DNA of 64,000 bases, taken from NCBI RefSeq assembly GCF_002022685.1, contig NZ_CP019789.1, positions 124,001 through 188,000 of the forward strand. The letters are read 5' to 3'. A program made the position numbers and the translations under genes. The notes beneath the pieces are model-generated. The model was given only the letters and a program-made list of their open reading frames with translations. It had not been told where the DNA came from and searched no databases. This document shows positions 39,123 to 48,917 of this stretch, one piece after another (within the stretch, counting starts at the first letter, position 1; the number at the start of each line of letters is the position of its first letter). Source of the stretch: Bartonella schoenbuchensis R1. Lineage in GTDB: Bacteria; Pseudomonadota; Alphaproteobacteria; Rhizobiales; Rhizobiaceae.

Positions 39123-40085
39123 TCATCTATTTGTGAAAATACGTTTTGGTTTGAATTGGTTTTTTTCAATAGTACCTATAGCGAGAAGTTGGTCTTTGTA
39201 GATTATACAAACATCACTTTCATCAACGGATGTATTTTGATTACGTAAGAGTACTGGATTGCCCGTGCTTAAATGCTGTACTTGATTTTCGTTTATGGTG
39301 TAATGAGGGAGATGAACTAATGCAGCCTTTGTTTCAGTTAGTAGTTCATCAAGTATAGAGAAATCCCGTTTGGGAAATGCATAATTTTCTCTTTTTTCGT
39401 CTTTATGTGTTACGGCTGCTTCTAATTTACTCCATGGAATGAGATCATTTTCATTAAAAGGAGCTACTGCGACACGGCGTAAGTCAGCAATATATCCATA
39501 ACAACCAAGATCACGTCCCATATCGCGTGCTAAGGAGCGTACATATGTTCCTTTTCCGCATGTTATTTCAAAAATGGAATGTCCTTGTGTGGTGGTTCCA
39601 GTAAGTTTGAGGGATTCAATTTTCACTTCGCGGGGCGGAATTTCAACAATTTCGCCTGCACGGGCTAAATCATAAGCACGATTTCCGGCAATTTTAATTG
39701 CAGAAAATTTTGGAGGTGTTTGTAAAATAACACCTGTATATTTAGGTAAAAGGGCGAGGATATCTTCTTGTGTTGGACGTTGAGTCGCTGTTTTAATGAC
39801 TTCACCTTCGAGATCATCTGTTGAGCGCTCTTCTCCCCAAGCTACGTGAAAGTGATAGGTTTTGATACCTTCCATAACATAAGGAATAGTTTTGGTTGCT
39901 TCGCCTAATGCAATAGGTAACATACCAGAAGCAAGTGGATCGAGTGTGCCTGCATGCCCTGCTTTTTGTGCATTAAAGAGCCATTTGATTTGTGAGACAG
40001 CTTCTGTTGATCTCATTCCTTTTGGTTTGTCAAGAATTACCCAACCAGAGATAGAACGACCTTTTTTTTTGCGTTGTTGTGCCAT
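39123..40085 (-). CDS. truB: tRNA pseudouridine-55 synthase
   Basis: The 320-residue enzyme makes pseudouridine 55 in the tRNA T loop. It has the N-terminal [14 protein letters not shown], the catalytic Asp49 in [23 protein letters not shown], and the [17 protein letters not shown] and [15 protein letters not shown] segments. A PUA-like C-terminal region is present but divergent. It lies 6 bases after rbfA and is the last gene of rimP-nusA-ylxR-infB-rbfA-truB. rpsO-pnp follow downstream on the same strand beyond the MFS gene. Confidence 0.96.
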   Translation of the reverse strand: MAQQRKKKGRSISGWVILDKPKGMRSTEAVSQIKWLFNAQKAGHAGTLDPLASGMLPIALGEATKTIPYVMEGIKTYHFHVAWGEERSTDDLEGEVIKTATQRPTQEDILALLPKYTGVILQTPPKFSAIKIAGNRAYDLARAGEIVEIPPREVKIESLKLTGTTTQGHSIFEITCGKGTYVRSLARDMGRDLGCYGYIADLRRVAVAPFNENDLIPWSKLEAAVTHKDEKRENYAFPKRDFSILDELLTETKAALVHLPHYTINENQVQHLSTGNPVLLRNQNTSVDESDVCIIYKDQLLAIGTIEKNQFKPKRIFTNR

Positions 40086-40091
40086 GCTCTT

Positions 40092-40508
40092 TTAATTTTC
40101 AGGCTCGTCATTATGAAGAAGATCGCGTGCTACTTCAGGTGAATGGAGTAGAGCATCAATTTTTGAAAAATTATCAAAACTACTATCAAATCGAAAACGT
40201 AATTCAGGCATGTATTTCATTTGTCGCAATTGATGGCTAATTTCTTTACGGATAAAACGACTGTGTTTATTTAAGACTTCTATAATAGCAGTATGAGAAA
40301 TATCGTGAATAGTACTGAGCGGAGAAACAAAGCAAGTGGCAATTTTCAAATCTGCTGACATACGTACTTCAGAGATAGAAATAACAACACCTTTTAAGAC
40401 ATCATCAAGTAAAATATCTCGTTGCAGTATATGAGCTAACACGTGGCGAACTTGTTCTCCCACTCTTAATTGCCGTTGTGATGGGCCTGTGTTTTTCATT
40501 GAACTCAT
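40092..40508 (-). CDS. rbfA: 30S ribosome-binding factor A
   Basis: The 138-residue KH-fold protein has the RbfA start [20 protein letters not shown], the [24 protein letters not shown] strand and the [29 protein letters not shown] end. It acts in late 30S maturation and cold adaptation by binding near the 16S 5' helix. It is 119 bases after infB and just before truB, in the order seen in most bacteria. The start given has two in-frame ATGs; the first is used. Confidence 0.95.
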   Translation of the reverse strand: MSSMKNTGPSQRQLRVGEQVRHVLAHILQRDILLDDVLKGVVISISEVRMSADLKIATCFVSPLSTIHDISHTAIIEVLNKHSRFIRKEISHQLRQMKYMPELRFRFDSSFDNFSKIDALLHSPEVARDLLHNDEPEN

Positions 40509-40627
40509 AACCTTTATTACAATTTCTCTTCTCTTTACTTTTTTAAAAAATTAAAAAGGAAAGAGGCACCCATTCATCAACCCAAAAATTTCTCTCATTT
40601 AATAAAGAGGAAAATTATCATGTGATT

Positions 40628-43176
40628 TTATAATGTGCGATTAATGTGCTCGACTCGGAAAATTTCAACAATATCGCCTATACGTGTATCTTCATAATTT
40701 TCAAATGCTATCCCACATTCTTGGCTAACTTGCACTTCATTGACTTCATCTTTGAAACGTTTAAGTGTTTTAAGTTTTCCTTCATGAATAACAATATTAT
40801 CTCGAATGAGGCGAACACTTGCACCTCGTTCTATTTTACCTTCTGTAACTCGACAACCAGCAACTTTTCCAATTTTTGTAATGTTAAAGACTTCCAAAAT
40901 TTCAGCATTACCAAGAAATGTTTCACGTTTTTCTGGTGAAAGTAATCCTGACATAGCTGCTTTGACATCATCAACGAGATCGTAAATGATGTTATAATAG
41001 CGAATTTCGATTCCTTGAGCCGCGGCTAGATCACGCACTTGTTTATTAGCTCGGACATTAAAACCAATAACAGCAGAATTAGATGCTGCAGCAAGAGAAA
41101 TATCACTTTCAGTGATTCCTCCAGTGCCAGAGTGAACAATATGTGCACATACTTCCTCATTTCCGAGCTTTTCTAATACTGATGCAATCGCTTCAATAGA
41201 TCCCCGAACATCCCCTTTAATAATAAGCGGAAATTCTTTTATGCCAGCGGTTTGCAGTTTTGTCATCATTTGTTCAAGAGAACCACGAGAACCAGCTTTT
41301 CGTGCTACAGCTTTGTCACGTGCTAATCGTTGACGATATTCAGAAATTTCACGTGCTTTTTCTTCATTCACTACAACAGCAAAACGGTCACCAGCTTGCG
41401 GTGTACCTTGCATACCTAAAATTTCAACCGGTGTAGAAGGACCTGCTGCTTTAATATGGTTACCATGATCATCAATCAAGGCACGAACACGGCCCCATTC
41501 ATTACCTGCTACGATAATATTGGAAAGATGCAATGCACCTTTTTGAATAAGAACAGTTGCAATAGATCCACGTCCTCGATCAAGTTTTGCTTCAATAACA
41601 ATACCTTCTGCAGTTCGCTCTGGATCTGCTTTCAGGTCAAGAATTTCAGCTTGAAGAAGAATAGCTTCTAGAAGTTTATCAAGATTTTGACCAGTTTTAG
41701 CAGAAACCTCAACCTCTAAAGTTTCCCCACCCATGGATTCCACGAAAACTTCGTGTTGCATAAGCTCTGTGCGCACTTTTTGTGCATCAGCAGTTGGTTT
41801 ATCAGTTTTGTTAATGGCAACAATAATAGGCACACCAGCAGCTTTTGCATGATTGATTGATTCAATTGTTTGCGGCATAACACTATCATCTGCAGCGATT
41901 ACCAGAATAGCAATGTCAGTGATTTGGGCACCTCGAGCACGCATGGCTGTAAAGGCAGAGTGTCCGGGTGTATCAATAAAGGTAATCTTCTGACCATTGT
42001 GTTCAATTTGATAAGCACCAATATGTTGCGTAATACTACCTGCTTCATTAGATGCAACATTGGCTTTGCGAATAGCATCAAGCAAAGACGTTTTTCCGTG
42101 ATCGACATGGCCCATAATTGTTACCACTGGTGGACGTGGTCGCATTTTTTGAGGGTCATCAGCTATATTAAAGATACCTTCTTCTACATCCGATTCTGAG
42201 ACACATTTAACTGTATGACCAAATTCAATAGCAATAAGTTCAGCAGTATCTACATCAATAACATCGCCGGGCTTCATCATTTGGCCCTGCTTCATCAGAA
42301 ATTTAATAACATCAACGGAACGCTCAGCCATACGTTGCGCAAGTTCTTGGATAGTAATAGTTTCAGGAAGAATAACTTCACGAGAAATTTTTTCCCGTGG
42401 TTCTTGGTTTTGAGCGCGTTTAAATTTTTCTTGTCTGCGGCGCATTGCAGCCATTGAACGGCCACGTGCACTGCCTTCTTCATCTAAGGCACTGTTAAGT
42501 GTGAATTTTCCGCGGCGGCGTTCATCGGCACCTTTTACAGCTTTAGGTGCACGTATTTCTGATTTGGAAAGATTAGCGCGACGGTTACGCTTTTCTTCGT
42601 CTTCATTGTCATCTATGGCACGTTTTTCGATTGAAGCTGTATTTTTAAACGGGGCAGCTGCCTTTGCTGATTCTATTGGTTCTGTTAGAGAGACTGCAGG
42701 AGAGAAAGTTTGAGTTTGTACAACAGTGTGTTGATTGTCTTGCTGTTTTGTTTTTCTTGAGCAGCTTGTAAACGTAAACTTTCTTCACGCTCTTTGGCAC
42801 GTCTTTCTTTTTCTTCAGCTTGTTGACGCGTTATCTGTTCTTGGATTTTTGCTTCTTCTAAAGCGCGAAATCTTGCTTCTATTTCAGCTGATGAAAGATT
42901 ACTTTGAGTCACAGATTTTTGGGCTATAGGTTTACTCGTTGCTTTTTCTTCAAACCGCGGTTTGGAACGTGGTTGAGCCACATGCGGTTTAGTAATTGAC
43001 AATGATGTTTCAACTTTTTCATCAGGACGTGTAATTTTACGTCGTTTAGTTTCGACAACTACAGCTTTTGTACGGCCATGACTAAAATTTTGTTTGACCA
43101 TACTAGTTTCCAGCCCTGTTCGTTTGAGGGTCAGCGTCTTTTTAGCTGTTATCTTGTCATTATTATTTTCACTCAT
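40628..43176 (-). CDS. infB: Translation initiation factor IF-2, frameshifted in this sequence
   Basis: IF-2 is the GTPase that brings initiator tRNA to the 30S subunit. The first frame holds the variable, highly charged N-terminal region ([25 protein letters not shown]) and is lost near residue 142. The second continues with [12 protein letters not shown], the N2 region, the GTPase domain (G1 [15 protein letters not shown]3 DTPGHSAF, G4 NKTDKP) and the C1/C2 domains ending in [18 protein letters not shown]. The break is at four T on the plus strand (42746-42749); one more base gives an 849-residue protein. It overlaps the preceding RNA-binding gene by four bases. IF-2 is essential, so a sequencing error is likely. 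Confidence 0.93.
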
Positions 43177-43808
43177 TGTATTTCCTTCACGGCTTTTGCC
43201 GTCATCTCACAAGGCTTATTGTATTTCTCGTTACGATAGGCGATCAATTTGTTTATCGTTTTGCTAAAACCCTCTGCAGATTTTGTATTCAATAAGGCTG
43301 CATGTATCACAAGATTAGCTCCAAAAGCCACACTCATTTCATCGCTTGTAAATAAAGATAAAGCTTTTATATCCTGATTCGTTTTCTGTTGTATTGCATA
43401 GATTGCTTGTAAAATTTTCCGTTTACCATCTTCCGTAGCTTCTTTTGCATGCAGCACGAGAGCAACCTGACCAGAGCGAATAGCAGAATCAACTTTGGTT
43501 AAACCTGTAACAACAGCACCTGCTTTTCGCGCCATAGAAAGGCTCCCAAGGGCAGACTTTAGGAGGAGTTTATCCACAATATTAGCAAGATTTGAAGCAA
43601 CCTCCACATCTGTTTTAAGATTTCTGCTAAAAGCTTTACGTTTAATTGCTTCTTCAATGGCGTGATGATGAGCAGAGACCCAAATACCACGCCCAGGCAA
43701 ATTAGCTTTAAGATCGGGAATAATTTGATTGTTTGGACCAACGACAAAGCGGATCAACGCTGCTGTTGAAGCGCTCTTCTTTGTCACAATACAGGTCCGC
43801 TCATTCAT
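43173..43808 (-). CDS. YlxR/L7Ae-fused RNA-binding protein
   Basis: The 211-residue protein fuses an N-terminal YlxR (DUF448) domain (RTCIVTKKSASTAALIRFVVGP..., PGRGIWVSAHHHAIEEAIKRKAFSR) with a C-terminal L7Ae-like region (LGSLSMARKAGAVVTGLTKVDSAIRSGQVALVLHAKEATEDGKRKI). The family is encoded between nusA and infB in many bacteria and is thought to bind RNA, perhaps a nucleoid or RNase P partner; the function is not settled. The gene starts 19 bases after nusA and overlaps infB by four bases, so its product is translationally coupled to IF-2. Confidence 0.92.
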   Translation of the reverse strand: MNERTCIVTKKSASTAALIRFVVGPNNQIIPDLKANLPGRGIWVSAHHHAIEEAIKRKAFSRNLKTDVEVASNLANIVDKLLLKSALGSLSMARKAGAVVTGLTKVDSAIRSGQVALVLHAKEATEDGKRKILQAIYAIQQKTNQDIKALSLFTSDEMSVAFGANLVIHAALLNTKSAEGFSKTINKLIAYRNEKYNKPCEMTAKAVKEIQ

Positions 43809-43827
43809 TTAAAGTGTGTCTCCTATT

Positions 43828-45441
43828 TTAAAGTGTATCTTCATCCACGTTATCTGTTTTCTCATTTTCTGTAGAATTTTCTACGACACAATCAGTTTGG
43901 CATATCCAACCTGCTTGCACACGTGCAGCTAAAATCATAGCTTCTGCATCAGTACGTGTAATATCAAATGGGGTTAAGATACCAGAGAAGTTTTGAACTT
44001 GACCTCCTTTGCGTTCTCGCCAGCCAATTAAGTCGTCCACTGCATAACCTGCAAAATCGTCTATTGTTTTAATACCATCTTCACCAATAGCAACCAACAT
44101 CGCGTTTGTCATGCCAGGAAGTGATCGCAATTCATCAGCAACACCGAGTTTTTTACGTTTTTCATCTAATTCTTTTTCTTTGCGTTCTAGGTATTCGCGT
44201 GCACGGCTTTGAATTTCTGAAGCAGTTTCATTATCAAAACCATCAATAGAAGCGATTTCTTCAAGATCAACATAGGCAATTTCTTCAATTGAAGCAAAAC
44301 CTTCTGATGCCATAACTTGTCCGACCATTTCGTCAACATCTAAGGATTCCATGAAAAGCTTACTGCGTTCATTAAATTCTTTTTGACGATTTTCGGATTC
44401 TTCTTGTTCTGTTAAGATATCAATGCTCCACCCTGTTAATTGCGAGGCTAAACGAACATTTTGCCCACGTCGCCCAATAGCGAGACTGAGTTGGTCATCA
44501 GGAACGACAACCTCAATACGTTCTGCATCTTCATCAAGAACGACTTTTGAAACTTCAGCAGGTTGTAGTGCATTGACAATAAATGTTGCAGCATCAGGTG
44601 ACCAAGGAATAATGTCAATTTTTTCTCCTTGCAATTCTGCAACAACAGCTTGAACCCGACTTCCTCTCATTCCAACGCATGCTCCAACAGGATCAATTGA
44701 GCCATCACGTGAAACGACAGCAATTTTGGCACGCGAACCTGGATCACGTGCAACGGATTTAATTTCTATAATACCATCATAAATTTCTGGCACTTCCATG
44801 GTAAAAAGTTTTGCCATAAATTGAGGGTGCGTACGCGAAAGGAAAATTTGCGGACCTCGCTGTTCACGATGTACGTCATTAACAAAGGCACGGATCCGAT
44901 CTCCATAATGAAATGACTCACGGGGAATTAGCTCATCACGTCGTATTATAGCTTCTCCACGTCCTAGATCGACAATAACATTACCATATTCTACACGCTT
45001 GACTGTACCAGAAATTATTTCGCCAACTTTGTTTTTGAATTCTTCAAATTGCTGGTCACGTTCCGCATCACGTACTTTTTGGACAATAACTTGTTTGGCA
45101 GATTGCGCTGCAATGCGCCCAAAATCCATAGGAGGTAAAGGGTCACAGAAAAAATCACCAATTTTTATATCGACTTGATGTTTTAAGGCGTCAGATAAAG
45201 CGATTTCATTTGTATAATCTTCAACAATATCAACAACTTGAAGCAAGCGCTGTAATTTGATCTCACCGGTTTTAGAATTAATCTCAGCACGGATATTGGT
45301 TTCTTGACCATAACGTGAACGTGCTGCTTTTTGTATAGCATCAGCCATTGCAGAAATGACAATTTCACGGTCAATTGACTTTTCGCGTGCAACAGCATCT
45401 GCGATTTGCAGAAGTTCAAGCCTGTTAGCGCTTATAGCCAT
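43828..45441 (-). CDS. nusA: Transcription termination/antitermination factor NusA
   Basis: The 537-residue protein has the NusA N-terminal domain (residues 1-125), an S1 domain (about 130-200, [33 protein letters not shown]), two KH domains ([29 protein letters not shown] and [18 protein letters not shown]) and a C-terminal HhH/acidic-repeat part typical of alphaproteobacteria ([22 protein letters not shown]). It binds RNA polymerase and RNA, affecting pausing and termination. It may regulate its own operon at the terminator upstream of rimP. It follows rimP by 102 bases. Confidence 0.96.
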   Translation of the reverse strand: MAISANRLELLQIADAVAREKSIDREIVISAMADAIQKAARSRYGQETNIRAEINSKTGEIKLQRLLQVVDIVEDYTNEIALSDALKHQVDIKIGDFFCDPLPPMDFGRIAAQSAKQVIVQKVRDAERDQQFEEFKNKVGEIISGTVKRVEYGNVIVDLGRGEAIIRRDELIPRESFHYGDRIRAFVNDVHREQRGPQIFLSRTHPQFMAKLFTMEVPEIYDGIIEIKSVARDPGSRAKIAVVSRDGSIDPVGACVGMRGSRVQAVVAELQGEKIDIIPWSPDAATFIVNALQPAEVSKVVLDEDAERIEVVVPDDQLSLAIGRRGQNVRLASQLTGWSIDILTEQEESENRQKEFNERSKLFMESLDVDEMVGQVMASEGFASIEEIAYVDLEEIASIDGFDNETASEIQSRAREYLERKEKELDEKRKKLGVADELRSLPGMTNAMLVAIGEDGIKTIDDFAGYAVDDLIGWRERKGGQVQNFSGILTPFDITRTDAEAMILAARVQAGWICQTDCVVENSTENEKTDNVDEDTL

Positions 45442-45543
45442 AGATTTTCTCCTTTTTTATACCATCCAAGCGGAATGATCCTAATTAATATTAATTTTGA
45501 CAGTTTGTTTTTTCGGTTAAAGTGTTAAAATTATCTTCAGGGA

Positions 45544-46140
45544 TTAGCTGTTGACGTAACTCTTTATCTTTTTCAGTGCGTCGCGAATAAGTTCATCAGT
45601 GAGCACTAGACGCGCATTTGTAACATCAGCGAAGGGAATCAAAACATCCGCTATTTCTCCGTGAGAAGCTTTATCGGTATTTAAGGTAAAGCTATTTTGT
45701 GTAATATTTGTTAGTGTGCCACGAAATTTCTGGCGTCCATTAATAACAACACCAGTTTCAATTTTTGCAACATGTCCTTGCCACTTGAAAAAATCAGATT
45801 TTCTTACCAATGGACGATCAATACCAGGAGATGAGATTTCCAAATGATATTTTCGTTCAATGATGTTTTGTACATCAAGAAAAGGCGAAACAGTGCGGCT
45901 AATAATTTCGCAATCTTCTATTGTCATGGTGCCATCAGTGCGTTCAGCCATAATCTGAAGAGTTAAGCCATTTAAACCAGAGAATTTTACGCGAATTAAA
46001 CGATAACTTAAAGGTTTGAGCAATGGTGAGACAAGAGCAGCCACACGCCCTTCGATGCCATCTTCTTTAAACAGACGCGGCTCGTCAATGTTATTTATTG
46101 TTTCAGTTTCGTTTATATCATTCAAGTTGTTTTGACCCAC
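45544..46140 (-). CDS. rimP: Ribosome maturation factor RimP
   Basis: The 198-residue protein has the RimP core GLTLQIMAERTDGTMTIEDCEIISRTVSPFLDV and the LEISSPGIDRPLVRKSDFFKWQGH motif, followed by the C-terminal SH3-like domain. It is needed for 30S maturation. The start is a GTG at 46140: the frame is closed by TGA further upstream and no ATG precedes the conserved EPRLFKEDGIEGRVAALV segment. It is preceded at once by a terminator-like hairpin with no clear ribosome-binding site between. It leads the rimP-nusA-ylxR-infB-rbfA-truB group. Confidence 0.93.
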   Translation of the reverse strand: MGQNNLNDINETETINNIDEPRLFKEDGIEGRVAALVSPLLKPLSYRLIRVKFSGLNGLTLQIMAERTDGTMTIEDCEIISRTVSPFLDVQNIIERKYHLEISSPGIDRPLVRKSDFFKWQGHVAKIETGVVINGRQKFRGTLTNITQNSFTLNTDKASHGEIADVLIPFADVTNARLVLTDELIRDALKKIKSYVNS

Positions 46141-46147
46141 TGATATT

Positions 46148-46176
46148 AAAAAAGAGCGGGTTCAAATAACCCACTC
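46148..46176 (-). terminator. Intrinsic terminator/attenuator just before rimP
   Basis: Read on the minus strand, GAGTGGGTT pairs with AACCCGCTC (9 pairs, one G-U) around a five-base loop and runs into six T. The T run ends only seven bases before the rimP GTG. It could end the trmB transcript, but a good promoter lies between trmB and this hairpin, so it is better placed to attenuate the rimP-nusA-infB operon. Confidence 0.75.
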
Positions 46177-46203
46177 CTTATCACAAGATTAAGAATTGTT
46201 TTC

Positions 46204-46232
46204 ATTATATTCTTAAATTTAAAGTTTTTCAA
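46204..46232 (-). promoter_or_regulatory. Candidate sigma-70 promoter of the rimP-nusA-infB operon
   Basis: On the minus strand, TTGAAA (46232-46227) and TATAAT (46209-46204) are separated by exactly 17 bases. The -10 is a perfect consensus and the -35 matches 4 of 6 of TTGACA, including TTG. Transcription would start near 46197, giving a leader of about 57 bases that contains the terminator-like hairpin. Confidence 0.65.
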
Positions 46233-46259
46233 GTCGTCCATGGTAAAGTGTTTTATCAG

Positions 46260-46961
46260 CTATTTTCTAATAAAAGTGAGATAAGCAGGTGTTCTGCCTT
46301 CGCGCAAAGCTTTTGCTTCATAACGGGTGCTCTGCCATGACGGGTAGGGATTTTTCCAATCTTGAGGATTTTCTGCTTGCCATTCAAAACTGTCGTGATG
46401 TGTGCAATGATATAGGGTCCAATTAACGTAAGTATCTATATCGCTGGCAAAACGGAATTTTTTACCTATCTTAAGAACTCGAGCAAAACGATTAAGGTTT
46501 TTTGTATTGATAAATCGCCGTTTCCAATGCTTTTTTTTAGGCCATGGATCGGGATAAAAAAGGTCTATTCCATCAAGTGATGCTGTTGGCAGCCAATCAA
46601 GAAGTTGTGTGGCATCATTATCATAAAGGCGAAGATGATTTTGATAATGTGTGTGTTTTTCAATATGGACCAATATTTTTGCCATACCATTAATAAAGGG
46701 TTCTACGCCAATAAAACCAGTTTGTGGAAAACGTTCCATTTCATGAATTAAATTTTCACCTCCACCAAAACCAATTTCAAGCCGGACTTCCTTTACTTGA
46801 GTAGCAAATAAAGATGTTAACTCTAAGGGCGCTGGTTTATTTAAATCAACATTAAGAGTGGGGAGAAGCGTTTTTATACACGAAAGTTGATTGTTTCGTA
46901 GCCGTTTCCCTTGTCGGCGACCAAAAAAAGCTTCGCTCATACGTGTTTTATGTGCAATCAT
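46260..46961 (-). CDS. trmB: tRNA (guanine-N7-)-methyltransferase
   Basis: The 233-residue SAM-dependent enzyme methylates G46 in the tRNA variable loop. It has [13 protein letters not shown] at the N-terminus, the SAM-binding [28 protein letters not shown] motif, and the TrmB signature [32 protein letters not shown]. It overlaps metK by four bases (ATGA) and ends before the rimP promoter. In the metK-trmB pair it uses the SAM that metK makes, though this is also the standard gene order. Confidence 0.96.
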   Translation of the reverse strand: MIAHKTRMSEAFFGRRQGKRLRNNQLSCIKTLLPTLNVDLNKPAPLELTSLFATQVKEVRLEIGFGGGENLIHEMERFPQTGFIGVEPFINGMAKILVHIEKHTHYQNHLRLYDNDATQLLDWLPTASLDGIDLFYPDPWPKKKHWKRRFINTKNLNRFARVLKIGKKFRFASDIDTYVNWTLYHCTHHDSFEWQAENPQDWKNPYPSWQSTRYEAKALREGRTPAYLTFIRK

Positions 46962-48226
46962 GGCACTTTAATCATTGATTTAAGCGTTGCAATTAGATCA
47001 GTTTTTTCCCATGAAAATGAACCATCATGTTCTGGTTTGCGCCCAAAATGGCCATAAGCAGCTGTTTTGGCGTAAATGGGTTTATTAAGACCAAGGTGTT
47101 TTCGGATACCTGTTGGTGAAAGATCCATTATTTTGCGGATTGCGGTTTCAATAGTATTTTCATCTACTTTTCCTGTTCCGTGAAGGTTAAGGTAGATAGA
47201 TAGGGGTTGTGCAACGCCAATTGCATAAGAAAGTTGAATAGTACACCGTTCTGCTAAATCAGCTGCAACAATATTCTTAGCTAGATAGCGTGCAGCATAT
47301 GCTGCAGAACGGTCGACTTTTGTTGTGTCTTTACCTGAAAACGCCCCTCCACCATGGGGCGCTGCACCACCATAAGTATCAACAATGATTTTGCGTCCTG
47401 TTAACCCTGCATCACTTTGAGGCCCGCCAATAACAAATTTGCCTGTTGGGTTGATATACCAACTGCATTCATCAGAAATAGGAATATCACGTAAAGCTTG
47501 GCGAATATAAGGCTCAACCACTGTTTGTACTTTATTTGAATCCCAACTTTCATCCAAATGTTGTGTTGAAAGAACAATAGACGTTACTTCTATAGGTTTT
47601 CCATTTTTATATCGTATTGTTATTTGACTTTTAGCGTCTGGCCCCAGTTTTCCAGCTTCTCCTTCTTTTTTATGGCGCGCTATGGCAAGAAGCTCTAAGA
47701 TTTTGTGCGCATAATAGATTGGTGCAGGCATAAGGTCTGGTGTTTCACGGCAAGCATATCCAAACATAATACCTTGATCGCCTGCTCCCTCTTGGCCTTG
47801 ACGATCAGTTGCATTGTCAACCGCTTGTGCAATATCAGCCGATTGTTGACGTAAAAGAACATCAATTTTAACCGTTTTCCAGTGAAAACCTGCCTGTTCA
47901 TAACCAATTGCACGAATAGCTTGACGTGCAACTGTACGAAAATGAGTAGGGTTGATGATCGGAGAACCAATTTTATCATAAATAAATTCTCCATTTTTGT
48001 CTCTTTTTAAGAGCGTATCAGGAACACGCACCTCACCAGCAATAACCACGCGATTTATGCTTACTAAAGTTTCACAAGCGATTCGCATTAACCATGGATC
48101 AGTTCCAGTTTTTTGCGCTTCTTTATAAACCATATCAACGATTTCATCCGAAATACGATCACAGATTTTGTCAGGATGCCCTTCGGATACTGATTCACTA
48201 GTGAAAAAATAATTTTGATGCGGCAT
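46958..48226 (-). CDS. metK: S-adenosylmethionine synthetase
   Basis: The enzyme makes SAM from ATP and methionine. Motifs are [19 protein letters not shown] (substrate loop), the [16 protein letters not shown] segment, and [27 protein letters not shown] near the C-terminal half. I use the ATG at 48226 ([19 protein letters not shown]), which is the family start; the frame is open to 48256. The protein is 422 residues from that start, slightly longer than E. coli MetK, as is typical of the alphaproteobacterial form. A hairpin-containing leader precedes it. Confidence 0.96.
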   Translation of the reverse strand: MPHQNYFFTSESVSEGHPDKICDRISDEIVDMVYKEAQKTGTDPWLMRIACETLVSINRVVIAGEVRVPDTLLKRDKNGEFIYDKIGSPIINPTHFRTVARQAIRAIGYEQAGFHWKTVKIDVLLRQQSADIAQAVDNATDRQGQEGAGDQGIMFGYACRETPDLMPAPIYYAHKILELLAIARHKKEGEAGKLGPDAKSQITIRYKNGKPIEVTSIVLSTQHLDESWDSNKVQTVVEPYIRQALRDIPISDECSWYINPTGKFVIGGPQSDAGLTGRKIIVDTYGGAAPHGGGAFSGKDTTKVDRSAAYAARYLAKNIVAADLAERCTIQLSYAIGVAQPLSIYLNLHGTGKVDENTIETAIRKIMDLSPTGIRKHLGLNKPIYAKTAAYGHFGRKPEHDGSFSWEKTDLIATLKSMIKVP

Positions 48227-48285
48227 AAAAACTCCCTCAAAAAAGAAAACCGGCACTTTCTTATTATTTATTTAAAGTTTGCTCT

Positions 48286-48307
48286 ATTTGCCAATCCTAT
48301 GGCAAAT
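48286..48307. promoter_or_regulatory. Hairpin in the metK leader
   Basis: ATTTGCCA pairs perfectly with TGGCAAAT around a six-base loop, about 60-80 bases upstream of the metK start. It lacks a T run. It could be the end of the preceding regulator message or part of a leader structure. I could not match the surrounding bases to a known SAM riboswitch class by eye. Confidence 0.4.
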
Positions 48308-48358
48308 CGTCAATGCTGATTTATGAGGCGATATTAAAGGAAAAATGTATTTTTATTC

Positions 48359-48769
48359 TTATAATTTATTTGTTTGATCTTCTTCAGAAAGAGCTTTTGC
48401 TAAATCAATGATTTTTCGACGTACTTTAGCATCAAGTATATTAGTAAAAGCACGCATTAATTGGATTCCTTCGCTGCTAGAGCAAAAATCCATGAAATTA
48501 CTCTCGCTTTCAGCAAAACCTTCTACGGATTGAGTAATGCCTTTATCAAAAAAATAAGAAACAGGAACATCCATAATTTCTGCAATTGCTTGAAGGCGAC
48601 TTGCACCAACACGGTTTGTACCTTTTTCATATTTTTGGATTTGCTGAAAAGTAATACCTAATTGCTCACCTAATTTTTCTTGGGTAAGACCTAACATATT
48701 ACGACGTAAACGAATACGAGTGCCAACATAAACATCTATTGGATCGGGCTTTTTTCTAGTTTCGGTCAT
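48359..48769 (-). CDS. XRE-family transcriptional regulator
   Basis: The 136-residue protein has a Cro/C1-type helix-turn-helix over about residues 15-70 (VGTRIRLRRNMLGLTQEKLGEQLGITFQQIQKYEKGTNRVGASRLQAIAEIMDVPVSYFF). A short C-terminal region without a known domain follows (LMRAFTNILDAKVRRKIIDLAKAL). Related small regulators sit between lnt and metK in many rhizobia and Brucella. The target genes are not known from this sequence. It lies 148 bases after lnt and 133 bases before metK. Confidence 0.92.
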   Translation of the reverse strand: MTETRKKPDPIDVYVGTRIRLRRNMLGLTQEKLGEQLGITFQQIQKYEKGTNRVGASRLQAIAEIMDVPVSYFFDKGITQSVEGFAESESNFMDFCSSSEGIQLMRAFTNILDAKVRRKIIDLAKALSEEDQTNKL

Positions 48770-48917
48770 ACTGCAACTCTTTATTTTCAGCGCTTTGTTT
48801 CCAAATCAATATTAGATGCACGTAAAGTTAGTTTATCATAAATTAGGATAATATGTAATACTTTTCCCCAACGTTACTGGTACGCATAACATGATATTAT
48901 ACATAAGCACTCAATCA

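Noticed and set aside
48257..48358. SAM-II riboswitch before metK
   Set aside because: The conserved pseudoknot strings of that class could not be found; reported only as an unassigned hairpin leader.
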